Shown here: positions 8,281-16,556 of the stretch, piece after piece | Layout: each line of letters opens with the position of its first letter | How positions within the stretch are numbered: position 1 is the first letter of the stretch | NCBI GenBank assembly: GCA_022447205.1 | Contig: JAKVBQ010000011.1 | Location: 1 to 64,000, forward strand | DNA from: Phycisphaerales bacterium | GTDB lineage: Bacteria > Planctomycetota > Phycisphaerae > Phycisphaerales > SM1A02 | DNA: 64,000 nt | Direction: 5' to 3' | Translations under genes and position numbers: made by a program | The notes under the pieces: generated by a model | What the model was told of the DNA's origin: nothing | Seen by the model: the letters and a program-made list of their open reading frames with translations, nothing else | The model's database searches: none

Positions 8281-9441
8281 TCAGGGTTGGATGACCTGGA
8301 TCGTCCGCTTCTTGCCGGCCATGTCGACCGCATGGATGACACCATCCTCGACCAGCAGTCCCTCGCCTTCGCCGGGCTTGGACCACTTGACGTCGATCCC
8401 GAGCACGCGCTTCTTCGCGTCGAGCCAGCCGATGTCATCGACCACGGTGTGCCCGATCACGATGTGCTTCGCCTCGTTGCGTTCGAGGATCGCATCGAGC
8501 TGTTCGTCGGTCGGCTTCCCACCCCATTGGGCCGCATAGGTATCGAAGTGCCCTCGGTACCACATCGGTCCCTGCTGATGCCAGATCAGGTGCGGGCCGA
8601 GCTGGTCGCGCTCTGGCCAGGCGGGGGGGCCGATCGTGTCCCGGATCCGCTGGTTGATCTCGTCTCGGTCGAGACCGAGGGTGTCGAGTTCCGGTGAGTA
8701 GCCTGCATGAACGAAGAGGAAGTCGCCGATCCGCACCACGGAGTTGTGGCTGCGAAGCCAGCGGCCGAGTTCGGTGTCCGGACCGAAGAGCGCTTCGTAG
8801 CTCTTGCCCATGCGTTCACTGGTCACCTGATACTTGGGATGGATGTAGCGCAGGTCGCCGGCAAGCACCATCGTCTCGTGGTTGCCGAGGACGTAGTGGA
8901 CCCGTCCACCAGCCGCCTTCGCTTCGCGTTCGAGTCGTTGGATCAGCCAGAGGATCTCCGTGACCTTGTCACCGCGGTCGACGATGTCGCCGTCGAAGAC
9001 CAGGTGGCCCTTGCCCCATGCCCACTTGCCCTTCTCGTCGATCACGCCGTTGGTGCGAAGGAACTCGAGGAACGTGTCGTGGTTGCCTTCGAGGTCGCTG
9101 ACCACGAGCAGGCGATCCGGCATCGGCCAGGTCGAGGCGGAGGGCGTGTAGCCACCGGGGTTCAGATGGACGGTCGGCACGCCGGGATAGGGCGTGCGCA
9201 TCTCGACCGGTTCGGTGATGTCGGCGACCCGGGTGCTGACGACCTTCCCGTCCAGGTGTCCGAGGAGCAGTGCGTCGGTCGGTGTCTCCCAGAAGACGTA
9301 CGGCCCGTCGTCGAACGCCTTCACGTCGACCGGCTGTTCCTGCGCGACCTGCGTCGCATCGGTCTGCGCGGTGAGGTCCGCGGTGAGCAGCGCACAGGCG
9401 GTGAGGCACCAGCTCGTGAGGAGGGTTCGGGTGGTCTGCAT
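8281..9441 (-). CDS. Secreted calcineurin-like metallophosphoesterase
   Basis: A 386-residue protein with a signal peptide (TLLTSWCLTACALLTADLTAQ). The metallophosphoesterase blocks are present: VVSDLEGNHD, FDGDIVDRGD, YVLGNHE, and later IGHTVVDD with histidines. This order matches the PPP-like/bacterial Shewanella-like phosphatases, which use a two-metal centre to hydrolyse phosphoesters. The first block normally reads DxH; here it is DLE, so one metal ligand is changed from His to Glu. Export places it in the periplasm. The start has an AAGGA sequence upstream, and it is divergent from the esterase lipoprotein. Confidence 0.82.
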   Translation of the reverse strand: MQTTRTLLTSWCLTACALLTADLTAQTDATQVAQEQPVDVKAFDDGPYVFWETPTDALLLGHLDGKVVSTRVADITEPVEMRTPYPGVPTVHLNPGGYTPSASTWPMPDRLLVVSDLEGNHDTFLEFLRTNGVIDEKGKWAWGKGHLVFDGDIVDRGDKVTEILWLIQRLEREAKAAGGRVHYVLGNHETMVLAGDLRYIHPKYQVTSERMGKSYEALFGPDTELGRWLRSHNSVVRIGDFLFVHAGYSPELDTLGLDRDEINQRIRDTIGPPAWPERDQLGPHLIWHQQGPMWYRGHFDTYAAQWGGKPTDEQLDAILERNEAKHIVIGHTVVDDIGWLDAKKRVLGIDVKWSKPGEGEGLLVEDGVIHAVDMAGKKRTIQVIQP

Positions 9442-9490
9442 GGGGCGGTTCCTTTCGGTTCAGATCGCCTCCGAGGGTATCCTCTCTGGC

Positions 9491-10381
9491 ATGAAACGCC
9501 ACTTGCCGTCGTTCGTCGTCGGTTGTCTCCTGACTCTGTTGACGGGGTGCTCGACGCCCGAGGGCGGCCCTGCCGTCTTCGAGCATGACGGCCTCCAACG
9601 CAGCTACCACCTCCACGCCCCCCGTGATCGTCCCGGTGAGGCGCCGCTGGTGGTGGTGATGCATGGGTACGGTGGCAATGGGGATTCGATGCGGACGCAG
9701 TACGGCTGGGTCGAGTTGGCGAATCGGGAGGGGTTTGCCGTCTGTTTTCCCGACGGCACGATCGACGCGCGTGGCCGACCGTTCTGGAACGTCGGCTACG
9801 ACCAGCATCTCGACTCCGAGGTCGACGACACCGGCTTCATCGTCGCGCTGGTCGGACACCTCCAGGACCGTCATGACCTCGATGCCGAGCGGACGTTCGC
9901 GACCGGTCTTTCGAACGGTGGCGACATGAGCATCCAGCTGTCCGCACGCGCGTCGGAACACTTCGCGGCGATCGGTCCCGTGGTGGGCACGATGATGGAG
10001 CGCCTGTACCGCGACTGTGACCCCTCGGTTCCGAGGCCGATGATCGCCTTCAACGGGACCGATGATCGCATCACCCGCTTCGACGGTGACATCGAGAACG
10101 CGGACGGGTGGGGACCCTACCGAAGCACGCCCGAAGTGATGGCGCTGTGGAGCGGTCTGCTCGGGACGACCGAAGCCGACACCATCCGTTTGCCCGACCG
10201 TGCGCCGGATGATGGAAGCGTGGTCGAATTCGAACGCCACCATGGTGCCGACCATGGTCGTGAACTCCACTTCTACCGGGTCGTCGGTGGGGGCCACGAC
10301 TGGCCCGGCGCCTACGGCAACATGGATGTCGAGGCCACCGAGTTGATCTGGGCGTTCTTCGAGTCGGTGGGGGAGTCATGA
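9491..10381 (+). CDS. Lipoprotein esterase of the PHB depolymerase / LpqC type
   Basis: A 296-residue alpha/beta hydrolase with a lipobox LTGC giving lipidation at Cys20. The catalytic elements are HGYGGNG (oxyanion region), GLSNGG containing the nucleophile serine, NGTDD with the acid, and GGGHDWPG with the histidine. This arrangement is typical of the poly(3-hydroxybutyrate) depolymerase / feruloyl esterase-like family (LpqC), which cleaves ester-linked polymers or side chains; the substrate is unknown. TATCCT ends seven bases before the ATG, predicting a leaderless mRNA. Confidence 0.85.
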   Translation: MKRHLPSFVVGCLLTLLTGCSTPEGGPAVFEHDGLQRSYHLHAPRDRPGEAPLVVVMHGYGGNGDSMRTQYGWVELANREGFAVCFPDGTIDARGRPFWNVGYDQHLDSEVDDTGFIVALVGHLQDRHDLDAERTFATGLSNGGDMSIQLSARASEHFAAIGPVVGTMMERLYRDCDPSVPRPMIAFNGTDDRITRFDGDIENADGWGPYRSTPEVMALWSGLLGTTEADTIRLPDRAPDDGSVVEFERHHGADHGRELHFYRVVGGGHDWPGAYGNMDVEATELIWAFFESVGES

Positions 10382-10406
10382 ATCGTCGTTCGCGTATCGT
10401 GTGTGC

Positions 10407-10850
10407 ATGATGACCGAACCGCCTCCACGCACTCCACCCTCCGAGGACGCGATCGAACGAGCGCCCCATCTCGATGTGCCGCCTCGTCCCGTCCGCAACG
10501 TGTTGCTTGCCTTCGCGGTCGCGCTTCTCTGGCCGCTCCTCCTTGGTGGCATCGGCTGGTCGTTCGGATGGCTTTCCGCGCAGGCACCGGATGAGTTCAT
10601 CCTGCTCTTTGGCGGCCTGTCGGTCATCTTCCTGATGCCGATCGCCTTCCTCATCCCCCAGCAGGCCGAGCTCATGATGATGATCCTCATCCCCGTGCTC
10701 TGGTTTGCCGTCGTCGCCCTGCTGCCGTACCTGCTTCGGCGCAAGCTGTGGAATCGGACGCGCCTCTTCCTGATGCTCCTGGGCATCTCCCTCTTCTCGC
10801 TCATCCAGTGCCTCATGGGTCTCTTCATGATTGCCGTGAAGAATGTCTGA
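10407..10850 (+). CDS. Small integral membrane protein
   Basis: A 147-residue protein with a proline-rich cytoplasmic N-terminus and about four hydrophobic segments (VLLAFAVALLWPLLL, FILLFGGLSVIFLMPIAFLI, LMMMILIPVLWFAVVALL, LFLMLLGISLFSLIQCLMGLFMI). I recognise no family. TATCGT ends six bases before ATG 10407; GTG 10401 and ATG 10410 are alternative starts. It overlaps the next gene by eight bases, so the two are probably one unit. Confidence 0.65.
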   Translation: MMTEPPPRTPPSEDAIERAPHLDVPPRPVRNVLLAFAVALLWPLLLGGIGWSFGWLSAQAPDEFILLFGGLSVIFLMPIAFLIPQQAELMMMILIPVLWFAVVALLPYLLRRKLWNRTRLFLMLLGISLFSLIQCLMGLFMIAVKNV

Positions 10851-11514
10851 GGAAGCACCGCGCTACTGCCTGAAGTGCTTCTACGCGCTCCGCGATCTCG
10901 ACTCCCACAGCTGTCCCGAATGCGGTCGTGGGTTCGACCCGGATGATTCGAGGACGACTTCCGCCCGGCCGATCCGTTCGATCCCGCGGAGCATCGCCCT
11001 GTTTGCGACCATCCTCACCTTCGTGCTCGCCGGCGTGACACTCCTGATGATCCCGTTTTTGGCGCTTGTTCCCGACATGATCCTCCACTACCTGCTCGGG
11101 CTGGCACTGGCGCCGTTCGTGCTGGTCCTGCTTGCGCTCGTCGCGTTGCCGATGCTGCCGATCGACTGGCGCGTCCGGGTCCTGGCGGTGGCGTGCACGG
11201 GCCTTGTCCTGAGCATCGTCACCCTGGGGTGGCCGTTCCAGCTGGTCTTCAAGCTGCACCAGTCCGCGTTCGAGGAACGGGTCGCCCTGATCCGCTCCGG
11301 GGAACTGGCGGAACCGACGGGACCGGTCACGATCGGGATCCTGACCCTCAAGACCATCAGGGAATCGAAGGGGAACATCGGGTTCCAGCTCACCGGTGGC
11401 GGTCACGGCGGCGTCTTCGTCGTGCACCTCGCCCCGGATGCCACCTCCGTCTGGCACAACACCAACTGGGAGATCACCCTCGACGACGACTGGGTCTGGG
11501 TGTACGAGGATTGA
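10843..11514 (+). CDS. Zinc-ribbon membrane protein
   Basis: A 223-residue protein opening with a zinc-ribbon of the form YCLKC...CPECGRGFDP (two CxxC pairs 15 residues apart), followed by three hydrophobic helices and a soluble C-terminal domain of about 90 residues. This N-terminal ribbon plus membrane layout is recurrent in planctomycetes, with no assigned function. It overlaps the preceding membrane protein gene by eight bases. A second zinc-ribbon membrane protein lies at 15772-16431. Confidence 0.72.
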   Translation: MSEEAPRYCLKCFYALRDLDSHSCPECGRGFDPDDSRTTSARPIRSIPRSIALFATILTFVLAGVTLLMIPFLALVPDMILHYLLGLALAPFVLVLLALVALPMLPIDWRVRVLAVACTGLVLSIVTLGWPFQLVFKLHQSAFEERVALIRSGELAEPTGPVTIGILTLKTIRESKGNIGFQLTGGGHGGVFVVHLAPDATSVWHNTNWEITLDDDWVWVYED

Positions 11515-11541
11515 AGGCGCCGATCGACGCGGTCGGAGCGA

Positions 11542-12483
11542 TCACTTCAGCGTGCAGAGCTCGAGCATCCGGCGCCCCATGGCATCGCCGATCAGGTAGT
11601 ACGTCTCCGCGTTGCTGTTCCAGTGGTACTGCTGACCGGACGGGGAGACCTCCGGCGCACGGTAGAACGCCCGGGTGCCGACGAATCCGACGTTCCCCTT
11701 GAACTCCTCGCGTTCCGCGACCGCGGCCTGCGCCGCCATCAGCGAAAGGGCACGCGGGTGCTTCTCGTCCTTGCCGCTCATCCCGGTCTCCGCGATCACG
11801 AAGGGGAGCTCGGGTGAATCGAGTTCGGTGCGAAGGTCGCGGATGAGGTTCGAGAGGTTCTCTTCGTAGGCATCGTTGAACGCCTGGTTCACGCGATCGT
11901 TCCAGCCCTGGTGCCAGCCGATCCCCGCCAGTTCGAACGTCCGTCCCTCGAGTTCCGGGAAGTGCGTCGCCATGTCTCGCATGACGTCCTTCGTCATGTC
12001 GACCAGCATCCGGTAGTTGGGGCCGACCTCGCCGCCGGAACTCGGCGGTCGGAAGTCCTTGCCGATGCTCTTGCCGCCCCAGGCGATCTTGATCAGGATC
12101 ACCGGTTCCTCACACGCCTCGCCGAGGACGGACCCGAACCCGAGTTCCGGGCCGATCGTGTCCCGGTTCGCGCCGTAGCCCGGTTCGAGTTCGCCGGTGC
12201 GACCGAGGTACCAGATCATGACGTCATCACGACTCGACCAGCTGCCGTCCTCCTCCCGGAGGTGCTGGTAGCGGGCCTTCTCCGGTGACTCCTCGACGAG
12301 CCATTCGAGGGAGCCCATGCCGCCGTTGCGATCGGGGTTCGCCTCGACCCTGCCCGCACCCACCATGTTGGACTGGCCGGCGAGGACGAAGACCGGGATC
12401 GGGTCCTCCGCGACGGAGGGACTCGAGAGGATCGCAAGCATGCTGAAAAGGAGGAGTGACGGCATCGATCGGTGGTCGGACAT
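11542..12483 (-). CDS. Sialate O-acetylesterase-type (SASA) secreted esterase
   Basis: A 313-residue secreted protein with a signal peptide (SLLLFSMLAILSSPSVA). VFVLAGQSNMVG near the N-terminus carries the nucleophilic serine of the SASA family (GQSNM), and IGWHQGWNDRV carries the conserved Trp-His-Gln-Gly element. IKIAWGGKSI is also family-typical. SASA enzymes remove acetyl groups from sialic acids and plant xylans, and marine planctomycetes have many; the substrate here is unknown. The frame is open farther upstream, but ATG 12483 gives a clean signal peptide. It is divergent from the DUF6288-like gene. Confidence 0.85.
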   Translation of the reverse strand: MSDHRSMPSLLLFSMLAILSSPSVAEDPIPVFVLAGQSNMVGAGRVEANPDRNGGMGSLEWLVEESPEKARYQHLREEDGSWSSRDDVMIWYLGRTGELEPGYGANRDTIGPELGFGSVLGEACEEPVILIKIAWGGKSIGKDFRPPSSGGEVGPNYRMLVDMTKDVMRDMATHFPELEGRTFELAGIGWHQGWNDRVNQAFNDAYEENLSNLIRDLRTELDSPELPFVIAETGMSGKDEKHPRALSLMAAQAAVAEREEFKGNVGFVGTRAFYRAPEVSPSGQQYHWNSNAETYYLIGDAMGRRMLELCTLK

Positions 12484-12658
12484 GAGCTCGAGTCTCCCTT
12501 GGGTGGTGTCGCTCGCACTCATGCTATGCGAGTGCGGCAGGCCCCGGGTGGTCTTCCGAATCCCATGAACGCGATGGTGTCCGGTCGGTGCTCCGGGGTA
12601 TGATCGATCCCGGTTCCCCCCGTCCTCGATCGACCGCCGAGACCGAAAGGCCGACCCG

Positions 12659-15076
12659 ATGTTCACACGACTCCGAGCCGTTCCTCTCATCGTGCTCGCT
12701 TCCTTCGCCTGTGCACTCGTCCACGGCGCGCCGGTCGGACCACCTTCGAAGATCGAGAATCCCGACTTCACGCAAGGCGGCACGATCCCCGAGGGCGCGA
12801 CGCACGACTGGAACCTCGGCCCGACCGGGGCGAGAGGGTGGATGTACAGCAACAAGCTCGAGACCAGCGAGGCGCGTCAGGTGCTGATCACCAGCGTCGA
12901 GGCGGGCTCCCCGGCGGACGGCGTGCTTCAGGAGGGTGATGTCCTGCTTGGCGTCGGGGGTCGACCCTTTCAATTCGATCCTCGAACCGAGATCGGTCGG
13001 GCCATCACCGAAGCCGAGGACCTGAGTGGTCGACTCGTCCTGACCCGCTGGCGTGACGGACGCAGGCGGAGGGTCACGATCGAACTTCCCGTCTTCGGAC
13101 GGTATTCGCGCACGGCGCCGTTCGATTGCGCGAAGTCGAAGGCGATCCTCGAGGCCGGCTGTGCCGCACTCGCGGAACGCATGAAGGCGGATCCCGGCAA
13201 GGGCAGTCCGATCGAACGCTGCTACAACGCGCTTGCGCTGCTCGCGAGTGGGAACCCCGACTACCTGCCGGTGGTTCGCCAGCAGGTCGAGGCCTTCTCC
13301 ACCTATACCGATCCGGATCGAAGGGAGTACCACTCCTGGTGGTACGGACCGATCAACATCCTGATGGCCGAGTACGTCCTGGTGACCGGTGACCGGACCT
13401 TCATGCCCGCGCTGGAGCGCATCACGATGGAGATCGTCCGTGGCCAGAGCCCGGTCGGTTCCTGGGGACATCGATTCATCCAGGACAGTGGTCGCCTCGC
13501 CGGCTACGGGATGATGAATGCTCCGGGTCTGCCACTTGCGATCTCACTGGTCCTTGCCCGGCAGGCAGGTGTCGACAACCCCGAACTCGATCAGGCGATC
13601 GAGAAGAGTGCCCGTCTCATCAGGTTCTACGTCGGGAAGGGTTGCGTGCCCTACGGCGACCACAATCCCTGGATCGAGACCCACGACGACAATGGGAAGA
13701 ACGGTGCCGCAGCGGTGCTCTTCAATCAGCTTGGCGATGTCGAGGCGACCGAGTACTTCTCGAGGATGAGCGTCGCCTCCCACGGCAATGAACGGGACAA
13801 CGGCCACACCGGCAACTACTTCAACATGCTCTGGGCGATGCCGGGTGTCGCACTCTCCGGCCCGCTGGCCAGTGGGGCCTGGATGAAGGAGTTCGGCTGG
13901 TACTACGACCTCGCCCGCCGCTGGGACGGGACGTTCCGCCATCAGGGGCCACCCCAGGTGAAGCCGGACAGCTACCGGAACTGGGACGCCTCCGGCACCT
14001 TCCTCCTGGCATACGCCCAGTCGCTCGGCAAGACCGCGATGACCGGTCGGACAGCGAGCATCGCACCTTCCGTCGACTACCGAACCGCACAGTCCCTGAT
14101 CGATGATGGTCGGGACTGGGGATCCCGGACCCGACTGGCCGAATGGGCTCATCGTTCGACATCGACCCTGCTGCAGAACCTGGGCAGCTGGTCGCCGGTG
14201 GTGCGTGAACGCGCCGCCATGGAGATCGCCCGGCGTGATGAGGATGTGAATCGCAATCTGGCCACGATGCTTCGACGCGATGACCTCTACGAACAGATCG
14301 GTGCATGCCAGGCCGTGACCAAGCTCAAGAAGCGCGCTGCGCCTCTGGTTCCCGGACTGCTGCCCCTGCTCGAGGCCGAGGATCTCTGGTTGCGCATCAA
14401 GGCGGCCGAAGCGCTGGCTGCGATCGGTGAACCCGCGATGAACGTGGTCCCGGTGCTGCTGACCATGCTGGCCGAGGAGCCGGATGCCTCCGACCCCCGC
14501 GGCATGCAGCAGCGTTACCTGTGCTTCGCACTCTTCGACCGCCGCAACGGCATGCTGGGACGTTCCCTCGAGGGCGTCGACCCTGCCGAGTTGCGAACGG
14601 CAGTCGTCGCCGGACTTCGCAACGAGGATGCACGCGCACGGGGGAGTTTCCGTTCCGTCTATCAGAACCTCTCGTACGAGTCGATCGAACCGCTCCTGCC
14701 GGTCATTCACGAAGCGGTCGTCGCACCCGCGCCCAGTGGCATCATGTTCGCCGACGAGATTCGCCTCGCCGGCCTTGAAGTCATGGCGGAGCATCGGATC
14801 GCGGAGGGGATCCCGCTCTGCACGATGATGATCGATCCCGATCGGTGGGGGCTCGGCAACCGGATCAATCGATGCCTTGGCGTGCTGCGGACCTATGGTG
14901 GCGCGGCAAGGAGCGAACTGCCTCGACTTCGCGGCCTCGAAGCCGAGCTCGCGGAGAAGCGGTGGAATCAGGAGAAGATCGATGCCCTGGGGATTCCGGA
15001 GCTGATCCAGTTGATCGAGGCTGACGCCGAACCGATCGAGTTGCGTCCGCTTTCCTCGACAAGCACTGCTGGGTAA
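12659..15076 (+). CDS. Secreted DUF6288-like protein with PDZ and HEAT-type repeats
   Basis: An 805-residue secreted protein. After the signal peptide (VPLIVLASFACALVHGA), residues 40-135 form a PDZ-like domain (ITSVEAGSPADGVLQEGDVLLGVGG). Residues of about 170-480 form an alpha-helical toroid-like region rich in Trp/His/Asn (YHSWWYGPINILMAEY, GSWGHRF, GNERDNGHTGNYFN), which I associate with the DUF6288 family. Residues of about 510-620 look like HEAT repeats (VRERAAMEIARRDEDV, LWLRIKAAEALAAIGEPA). The toroid region recalls terpenoid-cyclase-like or glycosidase folds, but no catalytic residues can be named. The family assignment is from memory and is less sure than the domain description. Confidence 0.7.
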   Translation: MFTRLRAVPLIVLASFACALVHGAPVGPPSKIENPDFTQGGTIPEGATHDWNLGPTGARGWMYSNKLETSEARQVLITSVEAGSPADGVLQEGDVLLGVGGRPFQFDPRTEIGRAITEAEDLSGRLVLTRWRDGRRRRVTIELPVFGRYSRTAPFDCAKSKAILEAGCAALAERMKADPGKGSPIERCYNALALLASGNPDYLPVVRQQVEAFSTYTDPDRREYHSWWYGPINILMAEYVLVTGDRTFMPALERITMEIVRGQSPVGSWGHRFIQDSGRLAGYGMMNAPGLPLAISLVLARQAGVDNPELDQAIEKSARLIRFYVGKGCVPYGDHNPWIETHDDNGKNGAAAVLFNQLGDVEATEYFSRMSVASHGNERDNGHTGNYFNMLWAMPGVALSGPLASGAWMKEFGWYYDLARRWDGTFRHQGPPQVKPDSYRNWDASGTFLLAYAQSLGKTAMTGRTASIAPSVDYRTAQSLIDDGRDWGSRTRLAEWAHRSTSTLLQNLGSWSPVVRERAAMEIARRDEDVNRNLATMLRRDDLYEQIGACQAVTKLKKRAAPLVPGLLPLLEAEDLWLRIKAAEALAAIGEPAMNVVPVLLTMLAEEPDASDPRGMQQRYLCFALFDRRNGMLGRSLEGVDPAELRTAVVAGLRNEDARARGSFRSVYQNLSYESIEPLLPVIHEAVVAPAPSGIMFADEIRLAGLEVMAEHRIAEGIPLCTMMIDPDRWGLGNRINRCLGVLRTYGGAARSELPRLRGLEAELAEKRWNQEKIDALGIPELIQLIEADAEPIELRPLSSTSTAG

Positions 15077-15237
15077 AGAGCTTCCCTCCTTCGACCGCAT
15101 CATCGGTCGATCGAAACACCAGAGGAGGGTCGGACGCGCCTTGAGGTGTTCTTCCGACGTGGCTTCCACTGGTCCCCATGTCGTGGCCGGTTGACGGGCG
15201 CGCACCGGATGTTCCTCCTTGCCGTTCCTCGGGAAGC

Positions 15238-15261
15238 GTCTGATACCATCAGACACGGAGG
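15238..15261 (+). promoter_or_regulatory. Inverted repeat followed directly by a ribosome-binding site
   Basis: GTCTGAT at 15238-15244 and ATCAGAC at 15248-15254 form a perfect 7-bp inverted repeat with a 3-base loop. GGAGG follows at 15257-15261, six bases-plus from the ATG at 15267. The repeat could be an operator or an RNA hairpin that limits ribosome access to the cupin gene. It is too short to be certain. Confidence 0.4.
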
Positions 15262-15266
15262 CACCC

Positions 15267-15713
15267 ATGAACAGAGAAGCCCCTCATTCACGATCCATCA
15301 TCAGGTTCGTTGCTGTCCTTGCAATCGCCCAGGCAATGGTCGGCTGTTCATCCAGTCGTGCGGTCACGACGGCGACCACGCGGCAGGTGGACCTGCTGCG
15401 ACAACAGGCGTTGGCCGAGGAGATCGCTCCCGGACGCGAGGTCGTCGTCACCTCCGCGGTGAATCCACCGAACAAGGTCGGCAAGTGGCACTGGCATCCC
15501 GCCGAGACCTTCCACTACTACCTTGAAGGCCGCGTCGAGATCGAGTTTCGAGACGGGACCACGATCGTCGGCGTGCCGGGTCGGGTGAACCATGTTCCCT
15601 ACGGCGCCTGGCATCGTGCGATCACCGGCGAAGAGGGTGTGCGAACGCTCATCTTCCGCGTGCATCAGACCGGGGAGCCGGTCCGTCATCTCGAAGAGCA
15701 TGATCACGACTGA
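15267..15713 (+). CDS. Cupin-domain lipoprotein
   Basis: A 148-residue lipoprotein (lipobox VGCSS). The cupin fold is clear from motif 1, with HWHPAETFHYYLEG giving the HxH, Glu and His metal ligands and the following Gly, and motif 2, VPYGAWHRAI with the last His. Such single-domain cupins bind Fe, Mn or Zn and act as dioxygenases, isomerases or sensors; nothing here decides between these. The start has a clear GGAGG site, unlike many genes in this window. Confidence 0.82.
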   Translation: MNREAPHSRSIIRFVAVLAIAQAMVGCSSSRAVTTATTRQVDLLRQQALAEEIAPGREVVVTSAVNPPNKVGKWHWHPAETFHYYLEGRVEIEFRDGTTIVGVPGRVNHVPYGAWHRAITGEEGVRTLIFRVHQTGEPVRHLEEHDHD

Positions 15714-15771
15714 GCGATGATCTGCGCCTGTCGAGCTGTTCCCGCTCGACACGACGAGGCACCGGGATCGA

Positions 15772-16431
15772 TCAGTCCCACCACCAGGAGACGAACTGGT
15801 CCGGTGCGAACGGCAGCAGGCCGATGCAGATGCAGCTGGACATGGTGAAGATGCCCAGGTGGTAGATCCACTGTTGGCTGCGCCTCGTGCAGCCGAAGCC
15901 CAGAAGCATGGCCCAGGCAAGCAGGTTCGAAAGCAACAGGATCGTGAATCCGAACATGGCGAGGTCCGCGTGGATCTCCAGACTCCTGCTGAACCCTCCG
16001 GTTCCGATGGTCTTCGGCCAGCCACCCAGGCTCATGTACATGTGGATCGCCAGTGAAGTGATCAGCGCCACGACGGCAAGGGCCGGCATGGTCATCAACA
16101 TCGAGATCCTCAGGTCCGGTCGAGAACGACGCAGCAGGATTCCCGTCAGCATCGAGAGGCATCCGATCGATCCCGTGACCACCAGCAGGAACAGCGTGCT
16201 GTCCGCGTAGGTTCGAACGGCATGCACGACCTCCAGTGCGAGCAGGATCAGCACCAGTGCGAACCACCCGAACTGCCTCTTCCGCCATCCACACCCGGGG
16301 AACGGCATGAACGTTCCGCTGTCGGCGGGGTCGAACCGCTTCCGGCATTCCGGGCAGGTTCCCGTCGTCAGGCCTTCGAGTTGGTAGTCACATCCCGTGC
16401 AGTACACCGTCGATCCTTCCGATGTCGGCAC
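15772..16431 (-). CDS. Zinc-ribbon membrane protein (second)
   Basis: A 219-residue protein with an N-terminal zinc ribbon YCTGCDYQLEG...CPECRKRFDP, then about five hydrophobic segments and a short acidic/aromatic end (VSWWWD). It starts with GTG at 16431. The layout matches the protein at 10843-11514, though the membrane parts are not clearly similar. Function unknown. It converges with the cupin lipoprotein gene and is divergent from the sulfatase. Confidence 0.7.
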   Translation of the reverse strand: MPTSEGSTVYCTGCDYQLEGLTTGTCPECRKRFDPADSGTFMPFPGCGWRKRQFGWFALVLILLALEVVHAVRTYADSTLFLLVVTGSIGCLSMLTGILLRRSRPDLRISMLMTMPALAVVALITSLAIHMYMSLGGWPKTIGTGGFSRSLEIHADLAMFGFTILLLSNLLAWAMLLGFGCTRRSQQWIYHLGIFTMSSCICIGLLPFAPDQFVSWWWD

Positions 16432-16541
16432 CGGGTGAACCAGGCAACGCTTGATGAGGTTCCCTGCCCGGTTGACGCCCGACCTTATCGATTCAAGCCT
16501 TCCGGTTCCATCACTCTCCTCGGCGTTGTGAGCTCGGCACC

Positions 16542-16550
16542 TGCTATAAA
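16542..16550 (+). promoter_or_regulatory. Extended -10 promoter element for the sulfatase gene
   Basis: TGC followed by TATAAA at 16545-16550 matches an extended -10 element (TGN plus hexamer). No good -35 is visible. Transcription would begin at or next to the ATG at 16557, so the mRNA would be leaderless. Confidence 0.5.
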
Positions 16551-16556
16551 CGAACC

